Source: Galaxea fascicularis (Eukaryota; Cnidaria; Anthozoa; Scleractinia; Euphylliidae). Taken from it: a DNA stretch of 64,000 nt. Below, piece by piece: positions 33,078-46,578 of the stretch. Within the stretch, counting starts at the first letter, position 1; each line of letters opens with the position of its first letter. Made by a program: the position numbers and the translations under genes. The stretch covers positions 3,221,333-3,285,332 of the forward strand of contig OX419343.1 in NCBI GenBank assembly GCA_948470475.1. Direction: 5' to 3'. The notes below the pieces were generated by a model. The model was not told the DNA's origin, ran no database searches, and saw only the letters and a program-made list of their open reading frames with translations.

Positions 33078-34549
33078 TTGTTAAGAGTGCAAAGTTTATG
33101 GATATATTTTTGTGGCTATAGCCTTACAACTACATCCTTCTTCAGCCTTACAAAAGCATAAGTTTATCCGTGGCCTCTCTATGTACGTACATACTGACAA
33201 ACTCATCGAATGTCGCGTTTTAAGTTCCAAGACGTTCCACGAGACGGATACGTCCAAATGTTTCTTGATTTTAATTGTGTTGTTTATCATGTCCCGTCGA
33301 CCTGTAATAATCAAATGTCTAACAAGTGAAAGTGAAGAGATTTTGTTGAAACCGGCGATTTCCTCTCGCAAGTAAGATCAGAGGACGTTTTGTCAACCAT
33401 GTCGGCCTCCATTGGTCGGCATGGGATAAATAAACAGCATTCTCCATTTGGCGTGAAAATATGCTCGCATATGTGTCCGAGGACATTATCTGTTCCGAGA
33501 AACGAATAGCTTCGCTCTCGGAAAACTTTAAGTTTCGAGGAAATGGTTATGTGCAAGGATAAACATCCGAGCAGATTTTTAAAGCCAAAGGGGGGCTACA
33601 GTCTTTATTATCCTTGATATATTTTTCGCAACACGCATTTGGGGAGTATATAAAATAGTCTCCAGAGAAGCAAACAGTTCGCTCTCGGAAAATTGTGAGC
33701 TCTAAGGGGTGAAGGTTAAACCACACCCGCACAAAATTTGGCAAGACTAAGCAACGCTGCTTAAAATTCAAACTAATTTTCATTTGTTTGTAACACCATG
33801 TCAGCGGATTACGATGAGTGAACGTGTTAATACACTGGAATCCTAACTTCACGGCGCCCTTTAATTCCATCCCTCACTGATTCGTACGCGCGTCGCCTGT
33901 CCCATTGTTCGAACAAAAATGCAGCCTAAAGAAATAACATGTAATTAGCCTATGTAGAGATCATGGGCATTCGTTGGGAGATAAATATACTCAATTGACT
34001 AAAAATACCAGAAGCAACATCGCCCAATCAGTCTGGCAAGTGAGCTTCGTTAACGTGTTAGTTGCTCGGTGTTTTCAAGCCGATCCAAATATTTTACATT
34101 GTAGATTACGCTATGAATTTTTAATGCAGTACAAAAAGAGGTGAGACAAAAGGCACTCCCGTTAGTTCGAGCGGTGTCCGCCGTGTGCTGCTGAGGTTCA
34201 TTTTGAAATCCTTGGTTCGCGGTCTTATTGATGTGCGCTGTGAAAGATCAGAGTTCTCTACAGGTTAGTTCTTCTAGAATTTTTATGTGGTTTGACTGTG
34301 AAACTTGTCTTGGCAAGTTATTGCCGGCAACATTAAGCGAACGTCACCGATTTAAGGTTTGTTCTTGAGCATGGCCGGTTAATCTGAACAAAATCTTGTC
34401 AGACGAACTCAACCTGATTTCATTGCTCAGTTTCGAGATGATGATGTGAGCGTCGTAAGATTTTCTGCCGCTAAACAGCAACATTTCGCATCCAGACCCG
34501 AGTGTATACAATTTTAAGTAACTGGTCTCCTTTTCTTCTCTCTTGTTAG
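33078..34549. other. No clear gene; possible non-coding exon end at 34260
   Basis: Frames 33112-33375, 33311-33556 and 33547-33870 carry no known domain. Two similar short blocks (TTCGCTCTCGGAAAA at about 33512 and 33680) look like an old repeat. A donor-like CTACAG|GTTAGT near 34264 follows a GC-richer block. Confidence 0.3.
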
Positions 34550-34633
34550 TTAGATGACATAATGAGTGAATTATAACTTACACGATTGTGGAGCGTACAG
34601 GAACGATGCGAAAAAAATCCACGATTACAGAAG
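34550..34633 (+). other. Possible non-coding exon
   Basis: A long pyrimidine tract ending TTGTTAG (to 34549) precedes an 84-bp block ending GAAG|GTAAGA. Short upstream ATGs occur. Joining to the next good acceptor (CTATCTTTCAG, exon from about 35608) gives an early stop in each frame I tried, so a 5' UTR or non-coding transcript is more likely than coding sequence. Confidence 0.25.
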
Positions 34634-35082
34634 GTAAGATTTCACCGGATTTGTTTGTTTTTTTTTTTTAATTCGTTTGTTCGTCCATCTTTCTCTTGCA
34701 TGAAACACGCACCGTAATCCCGCAACATAATTATAGGGAGCTTAAATGAGCACTGTCAGCGGGATTTTTGCTGTTTTTGGTTCAGATCTGCCAAAATAAC
34801 TCAGTGCCTTTTACCTGTTATCGTGTAAAAAAGCAGGGAGAGCCCACCATAATAACCTTTTTGGCGATTTTTCAGCGCATAGCTTGAAATTTTGAAAAAA
34901 TTGGCAAGCTTTTCAAATTTCAATCCATTTCCATCCTCGTCATCTTTGATGGAATACAGGAGCTTATGCTTTTAATGCAGTACTACGGTATTTAGGAGCA
35001 AAACCAGACCATTATTTTAAGGTTTCCACTGATGCATTAGCTCCTTTAACCTTTTAAGTGATGGTACAATTGCGTGACAGTG

Positions 35083-35438
35083 CCCCTTTAAGCAACGAGC
35101 ACGGCAACGGCAACGAGAACGCCACAAAACAATGGGATTAATGAGCAAAAACGATCGCTCCACTGCACTTCCGTTTACAGTTTGGTACATTTCTTTACCG
35201 TCCTCTGCAAAACAACAACGTGAAATGACCAAAATTTAGGTTTTCTCGAGAACGTGTTCGCACTACGGCAGGTTTTCCTTCCTTCTTTGCTGTAACACTG
35301 CTCACAGTAATTTAGACCATGGACAGCTCATGTTGGACGAATTGGAATAATCGAGAAAAAAGTTACCAAAACGAGAAGTTGCATTTTGAACTGACGTCTT
35401 CGTCACAGTCGCCGTCGTCGTTGCTTAAGCTCCCTATT
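35083..35438. mobile_element. MITE, TTTAACGAGGACGG family, copy 2
   Basis: The left end CTTTAAGCAACGAGCACGGC mirrors the right end GCCGTCGTCGTTGCTTAAG. The interior is colinear with 32771-33077. The open frame at 35319-35573 overlaps its right half and is not a gene. Confidence 0.7.
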
Positions 35439-36086
35439 GTGTTGGTTTTGCGACTGCATGCGACAGCGTCAAATTCTATTGCTATCCGAGTCGGAATTCT
35501 GTTGAATGAGTGGTCACGATGCCCTACCGTCTGTCTATATGGTGTGGTCCGCTCTGTTTTTATTGTGCAATAAATATTGTCTAATCGATCGGTTTCTATC
35601 TTTCAGGTCAAAATGTGAATGGTTAGGAAAAACATACGATTGGGGAACGCAAGCCAACAATGTTCAATCACCCTGCCACTCAAGCTCCAGCTAATTCAGA
35701 TAAGTCCAACACGTGTTATTCAATTCAGTTAACTGGAGTAACGTGGCTACAAGCCCATAGCTTTTGTTTAAAATTTACTTGAAATAATAAGGGCGACCAA
35801 TTGGCGGTATCTAGTATGTTTTTGCAGATTGCTAGTCAATTAATTTCCATTTCTTTGAATTAAGAAGTTTTCGTAAAGTCTATATCGTTCATTAACGGTG
35901 GAGACTGACAAACATCTCTATACAGTGATACCTAAGAAGATAGGGGAAAGTTTGGGTTTTTCCTTTACCGCCAAATTTCAAGGATTCCGAAAAATAAATA
36001 CCGTCGTGAATTTCAAACCGAATTCGTTTCTATTGATTCATACATAAATTATGCATTCAAGTTAGTCCTTTCCACACCAAGTGGTG
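35439..36086. other. No gene seen
   Basis: A possible acceptor at 35607 is noted under the exon at 34550. Otherwise nothing is recognised. Confidence 0.3.
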
Positions 36087-36455
36087 ATTAGGGACCTCCT
36101 AAGAGGTTTACTTGGAGGTTTCTGTAACACATCAGAGGCTCCTGGAGATAAGTGGCCAGCCCACCCCTGACGTGTGCGAGGGCAGACGAAAACAGCACCA
36201 AGAACTTATGTTCCCTACTCTAAGTTTCATTCGGCGTGTGGGTTCTTTGACATCCCCTTCCAGTTTCACGTGTGGAACAGTGTAGGAGATAAGGCTAGCG
36301 GCTCCTGTCCAATGACGCGATTATCTGAACTGAAGCAGTCGTTAGAGCGGTACACAGCCGGCATGATCTTACCAGGAACCCTGGTTTGTGGTCCGGTCTG
36401 GGGTTTGAGCCCGCGACCTCCTGCTCAGCAGTACGATGCTCTGCCAACCGAAGTA
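36087..36455 (-). repeat. tRNA-derived SINE, family 1, copy 1
   Basis: Read on the minus strand, a tRNA-like head has an A-box-like TTGGCAGAGCATCG and a B-box-like GGGCTCAAACCC (36401-36412). The body reads GGTAAGATCATGCCGGCTGT, then TCAGTTCAGATAATC, then AAAGAACCCACACG. The same body occurs at 41125 and 59841. The frame at 36174-36590 runs across it and is not a gene. Confidence 0.8.
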
Positions 36456-37635
36456 GCATCAACAATAAAGTGCTTTTTCAACTGCATCGCTGTCACGAAA
36501 TTTTCTATTTTTTTGTCATGTTCTAATTTAGCTTTTTGTTTCAGTTTTTCGGTCTTAGTATTTCGTATGGTCCTAGTGTTAATTAACTAGTGTTAATTCA
36601 ATGTTGTAGTGTAGTGGTTTGTAATTAGAGATGTATTGTAACGTAGTCTGTAACTAAAAGCGTGTAAGTTTATTGTTCTTAAGTGTTGATTTAGTAAAGC
36701 GTTGCTATCATAGGATTGTAAGGTATCGTGTTTAGCACATAGGAGTGTAAGTAACATAGGAGTGTAAGGTACTGTTTTTTACAATAATTATGTATGTAAA
36801 GTGTTGATTGCTAAACTAATTATGCCTATATATAAATATAAGTTTCGTGGTTACTGGTTGGTGGTTGAAGTGGCAAACAGTCGGTTGTTGGAAAGTTGAC
36901 GAAAGAATTGAGAAGAGGAGCTGAACGGCCTTTCCTTGCTAAAAGACATTAGCAGACGCCGACCAAGGTTCAAGGACAAAACCCATTTGTCATTGGCGGT
37001 GTTTGTGGGCCTGAGGATACTGAGAAGGAAGAATTTGAGAAGTTTTACGGAGAGAAACGGCGCGTCGCGTTGACTGTGGACCTAGCTGTAAAAGCAAAGA
37101 AACAGTTGGAAAGTAAAAGCTTGATATACCTTTAAGGGGATTTGCCTGCGGGGGAATGAAAGGGAGGGTACTTCGAAAATTTACCCCTCCCGGTTTGTAG
37201 TCTACGTTTTGATTTAATTACACCCTGGCGTAGTCTCGATAGAAATCAGTAGAAATCGATTGGATGATTAAAAACAAATCAATGCAGTTGAACTGAATCC
37301 TTGGTTCTATCAGAAGTAGATAACAACAAAAAACTTGAACAAAAATATTTGAATTGTTATCAAAAAGCAAAGTAGATAACAACGAGAATATCCATATATA
37401 TGGCTTATAAGCAATACTGTAACTTCCGGTATGTTTTGCAGTACATAACAATTGCAAAACTACTTCTACGGGGAATTCGAAGTTGAGATCACTGTCTACG
37501 GACAAATCGTGTCAGCGTACGAATGACTTCGAACTTTTTCAGCAGTCGATGGCAGTCGACAACAATGGTAAACTGACAAATGGTATGTGGTTCTATTTCC
37601 CGGACACTTTTCCTCTCGGTCAAACACTCCTCTTT

Positions 37636-37666
<31 letters not shown>

Positions 37667-38950
37667 ACATACAAAATCCATTCCAATGGGGAATGGCAAG
37701 TAGTCCACTATATGGGCCGGAGTTGTCTCGTTTACTCGGCAAAGCTCATTTCCTCTTCAAAAAGTTCACCGACGCACATTTCGTTGCTTCGTAAGCTGCA
37801 TTGTTTTACTTTCATTGAAGTAATTGCTCTCGAAATACACAAAAAAGGTTTAGTTTTTCAGATTCAGTTTCGGAATCAAAGCTTGACCAAGGCCCAAATT
37901 TCTGAGGAAGATTAAAGTAATACCTCGATAATACTTTGGGAACTTATTGTAATATCGGGACAAGATGAAGGCCGAAAACATTTCGAGAAAACACCACTTT
38001 AATAAAACGTTTACTGCCAGAGAACAGCAAATTACTCTGGTGACAAGGCTTCGGATCTGCCATTTGTATGAACTGGTTTACCAGGCCCGGGAAAGTTTGT
38101 TTCAGTGGTCACACAACTGAGGCATAAAGTTGGTTTGCATAACTGAGGAAAATGTCTAACTAACTGTATATGCACTTGTCTTTCAGTTTAAAATTAGAAA
38201 ATTCATAACAGTGTGTAAATTTCATTGAAAAGACGAATTCATCGTCACGAAAATGCAACGCCAAATTCGATTGCTACGGACTGAACTGAATCACGAATCT
38301 GTTTGCGACACTCTTGGGTTAACGGGAGTAGCCGACCACATGCTATTTTAATATGAAACTTTCGGTTGTTGATTTCTCAAAAGTAAATATGAAGTCAAAT
38401 GCAAAAACAATCCGGGAACTACATACCGTAGTTACTGATTAACATCAGCAATGTTTTGATTTCAGCGATTCTCAAATCAAAGGAACTCGTGTATTGTCCC
38501 GCCGGAAGATTCTTGGAATGTGCACGATTTCAGTGTTTATATTGATTGTTCCTTGCGTAACTTTGAAAGCTTTATTGTAAGGTGGTTTGCCATAGAATTA
38601 TAAAATTATCACATACTGGGTGCCCTATTCTTGATCTAAATTCAAATCAATCTTTTTTATTTGTTACCAATTCAATAAAACTGAGTTTTTGTCGATATTT
38701 TGCAGTCAGAGTAATGCTCTCCAGTTAAAACTAACAAAATATCCAAGCACAAGTGTTCATCGGGTGTCTGAAGCTTCGATTTTAATTTCAGTTTCTTCGA
38801 TGAAACCTCCTGATATTTTCACAGAAAAACGAAAAAACAAATATAGGTTAACAACCGCAATAGCGGTTTCCCAAGAAAGAAAAAGTGGCGGAGAGAAAGC
38901 CCTGGGAGCGAGGTTGCCAAGATCCTTTGCGTTTTTAATTTACACCTTTA
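36456..38950. other. No gene seen; CTT microsatellite at 37634-37665
   Basis: The CTT run produces a poly-leucine/phenylalanine frame (37483-37794, 37580-37915) that is an artefact. The block 36920-37130 and frame 37218-37505 show no recognised domain. Confidence 0.35.
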
Positions 38951-39012
38951 AGGCCGATACGCACGAGGGGTTAGCATACTCCAGGAGCAAAACCCCTCGT
39001 GTGTATCGGTCT
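38951..39012. repeat. 62-bp perfect-type hairpin
   Basis: AGGCCGATACGCACGAGGGG is mirrored by CCCCTCGTGTGTATCGGTCT with one or two mismatches and a loop of about 20 bp. It could be a tiny MITE or a structured RNA. Confidence 0.7.
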
Positions 39013-41124
39013 TTATTCTTTCTTTGTTACAACCGTATTTTCAGTGCCGATCATGTAAAATAAAAGGCCTCAAGGAGGACATGTGGTTAATTGCAGTGAA
39101 TAGCAACCACAATGGTTCAAAAAGAGTTGCGGAGGTTTAGTTTATTGCTAAGTATTCTTTTAAAATTTGAGTGTTCGACATGTACATTCTCTCCACCAAT
39201 GGGTGCAACATTGCAAAGGTGGACACAATGGTACACAAGAAGTTTTGCGATGTGTCCGCTGTGATTTTGTTATGTCAGAACCCTTTTGTATACCAGAATT
39301 CACAAATTGTCTTTGTTTATGTACATCTCAGATCTGGCCTAAAAAGGTACCCCTTCAGGGAAAGTAGCTTTGTATAGTTGATTATCTGGATTGTTGGGAG
39401 TACTCCCTTTCGATCGACAACTGTATGTATAACTGGAGGGAATGGGTTACAAGTCAATTACGTAGAGCATAAATGAAATTGCTTTAAATTTTTGTTTGAT
39501 ATTTAAGGTAATCAATGGCTTTAAGTAAACAAATCTCAGGATTTGTGAAAAGATCGTTACGAGTCTGCATAACCTCGCAAAGGACCACATATTACATTGT
39601 AAATAGATCAAAGTGTGTCTACTGACATAATACTGAAGATAAATTTGCTGTTATCAAGAAAGAACAAGACGCCAAAGGCGTTTACGCGGGATGTGTTGGT
39701 CGATTTTTAATACAGTAACACTAAATTTGAATGGTTGCCCACAGTGAGAATCTATCTTTTCATACGTACAAATAAATTGAAATGTAAACAATTAGTAGAG
39801 TATTACAAGCATCGTTCGATAAGTTGTGAGTGAACACACTGGTTCGATTAGTGAACTCGCTGGTTCGATTCACGTGAACTCATCGGTTTGATCAATGGAA
39901 CACTGGTTTCAAGCACACGCCAGCTATTCAATTGTTGGTTCGATCGCTGGCAAACACACAAGTTTATGTCATGACAGTCTGTGCAATTGTTCATGGTTCA
40001 ATACACAAAACCAAAGCAACGTTAAAATGCAAAGGCGTTTTATTTTCGGCTCGAATAAAGCTATGCAAAGCAAAGCGAGCGAACTGCTAGGCTCTTGTAT
40101 AGCACAATTTAGGTCAATTTATTGACTCGAATTGAGCACGCTCTTTTAACAAACTTCACTGATGTCACTGATGAGACTGATAAAAGTTGTTTGGAAATAC
40201 AAGACAAATCGAAGGATATAAAAGCACGGTGAAATTCGCATCCAAACCTGTAATTTTTTGCGAAATGGTTCCCCAGTCTAAGCAGTCAAACGAACTTCAA
40301 AACCACACTTTCTGATCTGTCCTCGAAGAGGGATTTCTTCATCATTATCACCACGAAATAGTCACGTCGACCGCCACGTCAGAGCACATGGGAAAAGGAG
40401 TCTGCAATGTTCTTTGACTACTTATGGCTCACAGAGATCGGAGACATTCGACATTCGTACCACGATTTCTCTTGCGCCACGTTTTCGAATTTCCAAATAT
40501 TTTCATTTGAAATGTAATATTCAATAAAACGGTAGCAATTACAAAATGTATAAAAAGCAGTTATTCTCATTACAACCCACGTTAAAAGCTGAAAATCGAT
40601 TACAATAACTCCAGTAAATCTCGGGGTGTTTTCGGTCTCACTTTGTGAGATTACTCCGAAAGCTTCCGAAAAGTCACGGACACTCTCACTCACGCACCCG
40701 ATGACATTATGGTGACTGGCTTAACAGCCAGTAACCACAAAAAGAATTATTACAGTTATTACAATTAGAGTTGTTACAGTTATTTTTGCCGATTTCTATT
40801 GATATTCTTTAGTGCCTTTGCCAGGTATACAGAAAAATTATTTTAGTGATGCCCCTCAGGAGTTTCTGGGATTTTCCAAGACGGAAAGGTGAAACAACAT
40901 TTACATATCCACAATCCCATAGAAATCTAATCCTTTGCGTTTTGCCAATCGGTTTCTTTTTAGTTGGCTTTTACGCATAGCACCAGAACCTAAAATATAC
41001 ATTTTTTTCATTGTTTGTTTTCTGCCATCCATCTTTGATTAAATTTAGTGATTGCTTGCGACAACAAGGAAAAACAGAAAGCGTAAGATCTTGAGGAACG
41101 TCAAACCTTGCTAATAAGGGAGGG
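39013..41124. other. No gene seen; short degenerate tandem repeat near 39835-39905
   Basis: CTGGTTCGATT-GTGAACTC recurs three times with a period of about 22 bp. The minus frame 40418-40693 is open but has no recognised domain. Confidence 0.35.
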
Positions 41125-41490
41125 GAGACTTGGAACACGGTGGGTTCATGATTTGCGGGTTCAAACTCTCAGACCGGTGCACAAACCAAGGTCCTGGTAA
41201 GATCATGCTGGCTGTGTGCTCAACGTCTACTTTAGTTCAGATGATCCAGTCAGTGGGCAGTGACGTTAAGCTGCTGGCCTTGTCTCCTTCACCTCCCCAC
41301 GTAAAACTGGATGGGGACGTAAAAGAACCCACACACTGATCGAAAAGAGTAGGGACCGTAGTTCGCGTTGCTGTGGTCTGCTCTCACACATATAAGGGTG
41401 GTTGGGCTGACGACCTGTCTCCAAGAGCCTCTGTTGAGTCGCAGAAACCTCCTTGGTAACCTCTTAGGAGTGCCACTAGGCATCAAGAAG

Positions 41491-41522
<32 letters not shown>
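41125..41522 (+). repeat. tRNA-derived SINE, family 1, copy 2, with (AC)n tail
   Basis: The B-box-like GGGTTCAAACTC is at 41158-41169. The body GGTAAGATCATGCTGGCTGT, then TTAGTTCAGATGATCCAGTC, then AAAGAACCCACACACTGAT matches 36087-36455 and 59841-60375. The copy ends GAAACCTCCTTGGTAACCTC just before an AC microsatellite (41493-41522). Confidence 0.8.
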
Positions 41523-41523
<1 letters not shown>

Positions 41524-44500
41524 TCTAGTAAAATAATTTCATAGAAGGAATTTCAATTTGATTTGATCTTCAAATAGTGTAAAGAGAATTTCAGTTCAGG
41601 TTCCATTATTTTTCTACTCGGATGTATTCCACTCTTTCTAATACTGTTCATTTGTTCTCTCCAGTGATAATGGAGACCGACAACCGAGATAATGGAGCAA
41701 GTGATAGATACAGCCATCAGGGATAACATTTGGTCGAACACATTCCACCATGGGAAGGTAAGATTTCTTTGACCTTGTTAGACATTATCTTTTTTGCGTT
41801 ATTTTAATCAAAATATCCCAATCTCCCTGCTGTCCGATTTACGACGACTCCAACACTGCATACATTTACTGCTATTGCAAGAACTTGGAGTTGGATTTGT
41901 TTTACACTGAGGAGTAAGGAAATCGGTATTAAAGACTTCATAGTTAAGCTTCTTTGTAGCCACACATATTACTTTTTACCTCGGTTTATAGTTGATTTTC
42001 TTTTAGCTTTGGTAAAGAATTGCTGAGACGTAAACTAAGGACAACTTAACGCTCCTCTTTCAATATTTTCTTCCTACCGGGTCAGAAATTTTCCATCCTC
42101 GGAGACTCATGGGCAGATAGTCGGGACGGGACGAGGCTGGTAATTTCAAGCTGAAAGATTGCTTTTCTTTACAAGAACAACACTTTGAAATTTGGTCAGA
42201 TACGTAGCTGGCCCAATGCAGAATTGATAATTCAGTAAAAGTACGATCAGAGCTGAAATAGGAAATCGATAGCACTGACTTCCACGGCGGCCAAGTTGGA
42301 CCAAAAAGTCAATTAACTTTCAGAAAATTGCGGTTTTGATCTCGTTCTGTTTCTTTTTACTTAAACTCTTTTCTTCCTAAATTTAATTTTTATTTGTAAA
42401 CTTGCTTAATGACATTTGATGAAAACAAACATAATTATTGAATTCTGTGAGACTAAACACGAGCCGGACTAATTTCGGTCAGTTTTGATATTGTCAACTT
42501 CATCAGCAAAAGAATATTGAAACAAGCTCAAACTGCATGTGTTTTCTTGTCCCATAAAATTTACGGCTTCGCGAAGGATGCCACAAAACGTCACACATAC
42601 TCTCACTGATCTTCTCGGAATAACTCTTACTCAATGTTACTTTGCTTTTTTTTGAAATTTACCAATTTAATCGCACCAAATGACGCGGAGACTAATCCAA
42701 ATAAAATAAAACCATTTGTTTTCGCTTAACGTTTCAATTTTGAATTATCGTAATAAAACCCATATGTAACGTCTTAAATAATTTTGAAGAGAAACTGCGA
42801 CTTAATCCTGCGCTCTGACGATTCGACAGCCATGAAACTTTATTTAGTAATTCGTTGACAAGCCACCCAAGAGTAAACTGCATACCTACAGAACGTTCCG
42901 CCAAAACACCTGCTTCTGCAGTATTGCCTTCAATTCGATGGTGTTGCTTTTCTTTGAGCTTATTTTTTGAAACTTGTAAGAGATTTCAAACCTATAGATT
43001 TGTGAACTTAACAAGATTTTTCGACCTTCTAGCGATTTAACTTTCCGCAGGTGTTTGCGACTGGAAGTAAGACAGATTAATTGATCATTTTTAAGACGCC
43101 TAAAATCAGTAAAAAAATACTTTGAACACTTACACTTTTCAAGACCTTTTATAATAAAAGCAGTGTGATAAAAATTTAAAATATCCTGCATTGATCGCAT
43201 ATCGGAAAAATATGCATAATTAAGCCCCATTTGCACGACATTCATTTTAGACCCGGCTCTCCTAAATTTAGATACGCGGGCCAATAGTTTTGGCACGGCC
43301 CGCTTGTTTTTTTTTGTTATGTAAATGCAAATATGTCGGCATGTGGGCCAAGAAAATCAGGCAGACCGAGACCACCTCGTGAGGTGGTCCTGGCCCGCCT
43401 AAAAAGTGACCCGCGTGCCAAAACGAGATTTTGCCAGGCTTCAGTGACTTATTAAGTGACCACAAACTCAATAAGTTATGCGCAAATGCTGTCTCCGTGA
43501 TTCACTAATACGAGTACACACAAAAGAAGAAGTTAGCAATGGTTAACCTAAATTCTGCTGTCGACGCGAGGTAATACAGGGTTATTGCAAGTCGATAGTT
43601 TGGAGTAACAGCCTTTCAAATCAATGTATCTTGACGAGATATACCTTTAGAAATTTCATGGAGAAGACATTCAGAAGTTACGCGAGTTGGCCTCGAAAAT
43701 TTGCATAGCAAAGGTCATCAGGAAAACTTCCTTCGGCCATGTCAAACCAGGCAAAAGAATGGGGATGTCTACTGTACTCAATCGCGGAGGGTTTAAACAG
43801 CTCAAAATAGATCTCCATATCTTTCAATTTCATTCTACTGCCGATTATTCATAAGAAATTGTATCTTTCTACTTTGAGTTCCATAGAGCTTTACCTTAAT
43901 TTCAATTGGAGAAAAATCTCTTACAAGTTTTAAAAGGATCGCTGGGAGCGTGACGCCGTTGCTTTCACAAATCCTAACTTTTGTCTTCAGTTATGCATGA
44001 ATGAGTTGGCTCAGAGACCTTTAATTATGCTGTCAAATTTTGTTCAACCCAAGCGAATTATGCGAGCCGCTGTAAATATGCCCGGAGGCTCTTTATTTTA
44101 AGAGTGCCTTTCTTATTTCAGGTGTGCTCTTTAGAAATGAACATCGAAAAACATAGAACATATTTCTGTCGTTTTTAAGTGTAGCGGACCATGCCAATAC
44201 CATAGGCCTGCGATGGTATAGATGGTTTTGTGTCCTGCTTTGATGTGTTTTCAAATAATAGTGACTGGATGACGAATATAACCTGAAACCGTCCAATGTC
44301 GGATCTTTTTTTCGGCAGAAATCCTGTTTCTTGTATACATAACTTGACTCTGTAACAATGCATCTGTCAGATCGTACATAATTGAAACGCTTCTGATTTT
44401 CTGTCTACAGGTTGAACTGGAAATCGCTAAGACATAATTGATCCGGTTGGATCTTGGACAAGCCAAGGAAATGAGCAGTGAAGATCAGCAGTGAAGTGTA

Positions 44501-44949
44501 ATCTGTCAAGTATTCCAGGGACACGCTGAAGCTGTACAACTACAATACCACCTTAATTGAGATACGGCCGAGTTGTTTTAACCTGTTTGCCAGCCGGCAA
44601 AAGACTGTTCTTATAATTTCTAAGAGGCTTTCTCATAATGATTACAGAAAGCGAAGAGGTTCAAAGGGTAACAGCATACAATTCACAAGCATTTAAGGAT
44701 TACAGCTTTGATCGAAGAACTAATAGAGTTTGGTCTCTACCCTAATGAATTAAGGAACCTTGAATTTACTTGTGCCACAACAGAACCTCAAGCCGTTTAT
44801 TCCATTAATTTTTCAGTTTGAATTTGTAAATATTACTTCTCAGAACTAAAATCTATTTCTTCGCATGAACAGCAACGGAACTTACAATTCTGCAACGAAA
44901 TTAGGAAATATTTTGCGCACGTTTCATTCTTGTTGAAATTTTCCAGCAG
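41523..44949. other. No clear gene; possible non-coding exon 41665-41757
   Basis: An acceptor (TTCTCTCCAG) and a donor (GAAG|GTAAGA) bound a 93-bp block at 41665-41757; its ATG frame stops after 18 codons. Another acceptor (CTGTCTACAG) lies at 44411. A perfect small palindrome GACCACCTCGTGAGGTGGTC is at 43370-43389. No protein domain is seen. Confidence 0.3.
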
Positions 44950-45230
44950 TGCTATCGAGTTCTATTTTCACAATCCAGGCTCGGCTAAAACCAAAAACCA
45001 AATAGGACTTTTTTCCAAAACTTTTATTTTGTGCTACTTAATAGTTTCTTCTTCTCGCAAATAGGTTTTTACCAATTTATTTCGTTTTTCATGCGTTCCC
45101 ACTAAATTCTGTTTCCACAATCTAAACTCGGCTAAAGCCAAAGTGCACTTACGAAACGTTTTGCCAAAAGGTTTTTATTTCACGGTACTAGACTCTTTTT
45201 CTCGTAATAGGTTTCGGAATCATCTTACAC
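44950..45230 (+). repeat. Degenerate tandem duplication, about 155 bp period
   Basis: CACAATCCAGGCTCGGCTAA at about 44968 recurs as CACAATCTAAACTCGGCTAA at about 45115. Each is followed by TTTT-ATTT and CTTCTTCTCG/CTTTTTCTCG blocks. Confidence 0.5.
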
Positions 45231-46578
45231 TTAGAGATCGCAAAGATTTAACCATTACAGTATTTTTGGGTCGTCGTCGTCGTCTAAAACATGCATTCAA
45301 CATTGCAAATATATGAATGCAAAATAAGAGTTTCAGGCGTATTACTTTAAATTTCTGCTTTAGGTGATAATTTGCGATACTTTCCATCCCCTTCTCGCGA
45401 GAAGGTATCAGGATTCCAATTTTTTTTTCATAGATGTAATTCTTACTTTCCTGAGGTCTTCGTCATCTAAAACGATTGAATAATGCAACAATACAAGAGA
45501 TCCTAGCGCATTAGTTTTAAACTCCTATGTATTCTAGACTAACTACCAATGACAAAGAAGAAAGTTGCCGAAGTCTGGACAGGAGAGAGGAGAGAGAGAG
45601 AATTTGGCATAAATAGTACCATAGTTAACAACTATTTTAGTCGTAGCACTGCAGCGATGTTTGTGACACCCCTGAAGACAACAAGGTAAGTGAACAAACT
45701 CAAATTCGAATATAGTGGCTTCCAACAACAGACTAACTACCAGCGAGAAAATTATGAAAAAAAAATCGTCTTCATGGGACACTACCATAAGATAGATTCA
45801 AATGGAACAAAGCATTTTCCCTTATTTTCTTCCGTTTTGCTTACGAACTAATTTTTTTCCTGACGAAGCTAATTTTCAAAGTAGCAGTACAAACTTTCAA
45901 ATAAAAGCACTGATTGTGAAAATGACTCGATAGCCTATAATTTATTATTTTGAAACCTGACACTCAAAATTTTCAAATAACAACACGTTCTTGATCCATT
46001 TTGGAAAAGACTTCATAGGTCTTAAAATACTTTTTCATAAGTGGCACACGAAATTTCAAGGTTCCTGTTCAAACAGTAAAAAAAAACCCAATTAGTTACA
46101 ATTGGACCATACTGTAAAACCGACAACAAAGTCGGAAATACACTTTCACAAAAACTAGCAATATTTCTAGTAATTCATACGCCCGACAAAGGACAATTCC
46201 CGATATTTAAGACTCGAATGTGTCAAAAATGCAATACCAAATATGTAGATTTAAATCAGAAAGGCAAATGTAAAGCTATTCTCAGAATTTAATAAAAGAG
46301 TAAACATAAGATATTTATTAGCTTCAGAACACGAAATAACTCTTATGTCTAGAAAATGTATTGAAAAATAAAGTAAAAACAAAAACAAAAGATGGCCAAT
46401 AAAAAAACACCAACCCCTCACATTACAGTCAAAGAAAAAATAAAGTGCCGCAACAACACGTGGCAAACTTCTGTCTCCTTGTTAACTTTATAAAGTAAAA
46501 AAACTTAAGTTGGAATGTAGAATATAAAAAAAAGGGAAGAGTAGAAAAAGTAGAAATAGAAAGAGGGAGGGCAGTATT
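45231..46578. other. No clear gene; possible small exon at 45641-45685
   Basis: AACTATTTTAG and ACAAG|GTAAGT bound a 45-bp block with an ATG at 45656 (MFVTPLKTT). No partner exon was found, so this is only a candidate. Confidence 0.25.

Noticed and set aside
37483..37915. Leu- or Phe-rich membrane proteins
   Set aside because: The hydrophobic run is a translated CTT microsatellite; flanking sequence has no protein similarity I can recognise.
40418..40693. Minus-strand gene of 91 codons
   Set aside because: The frame is open, but there is no recognisable domain, splice partner or neighbour to support it.
42461..42530. Second hammerhead (minus strand CTGATGA near 42500)
   Set aside because: CTGATGA is present, but the following sequence does not give a stem II closing directly on GAAA, and stem I is not formed.
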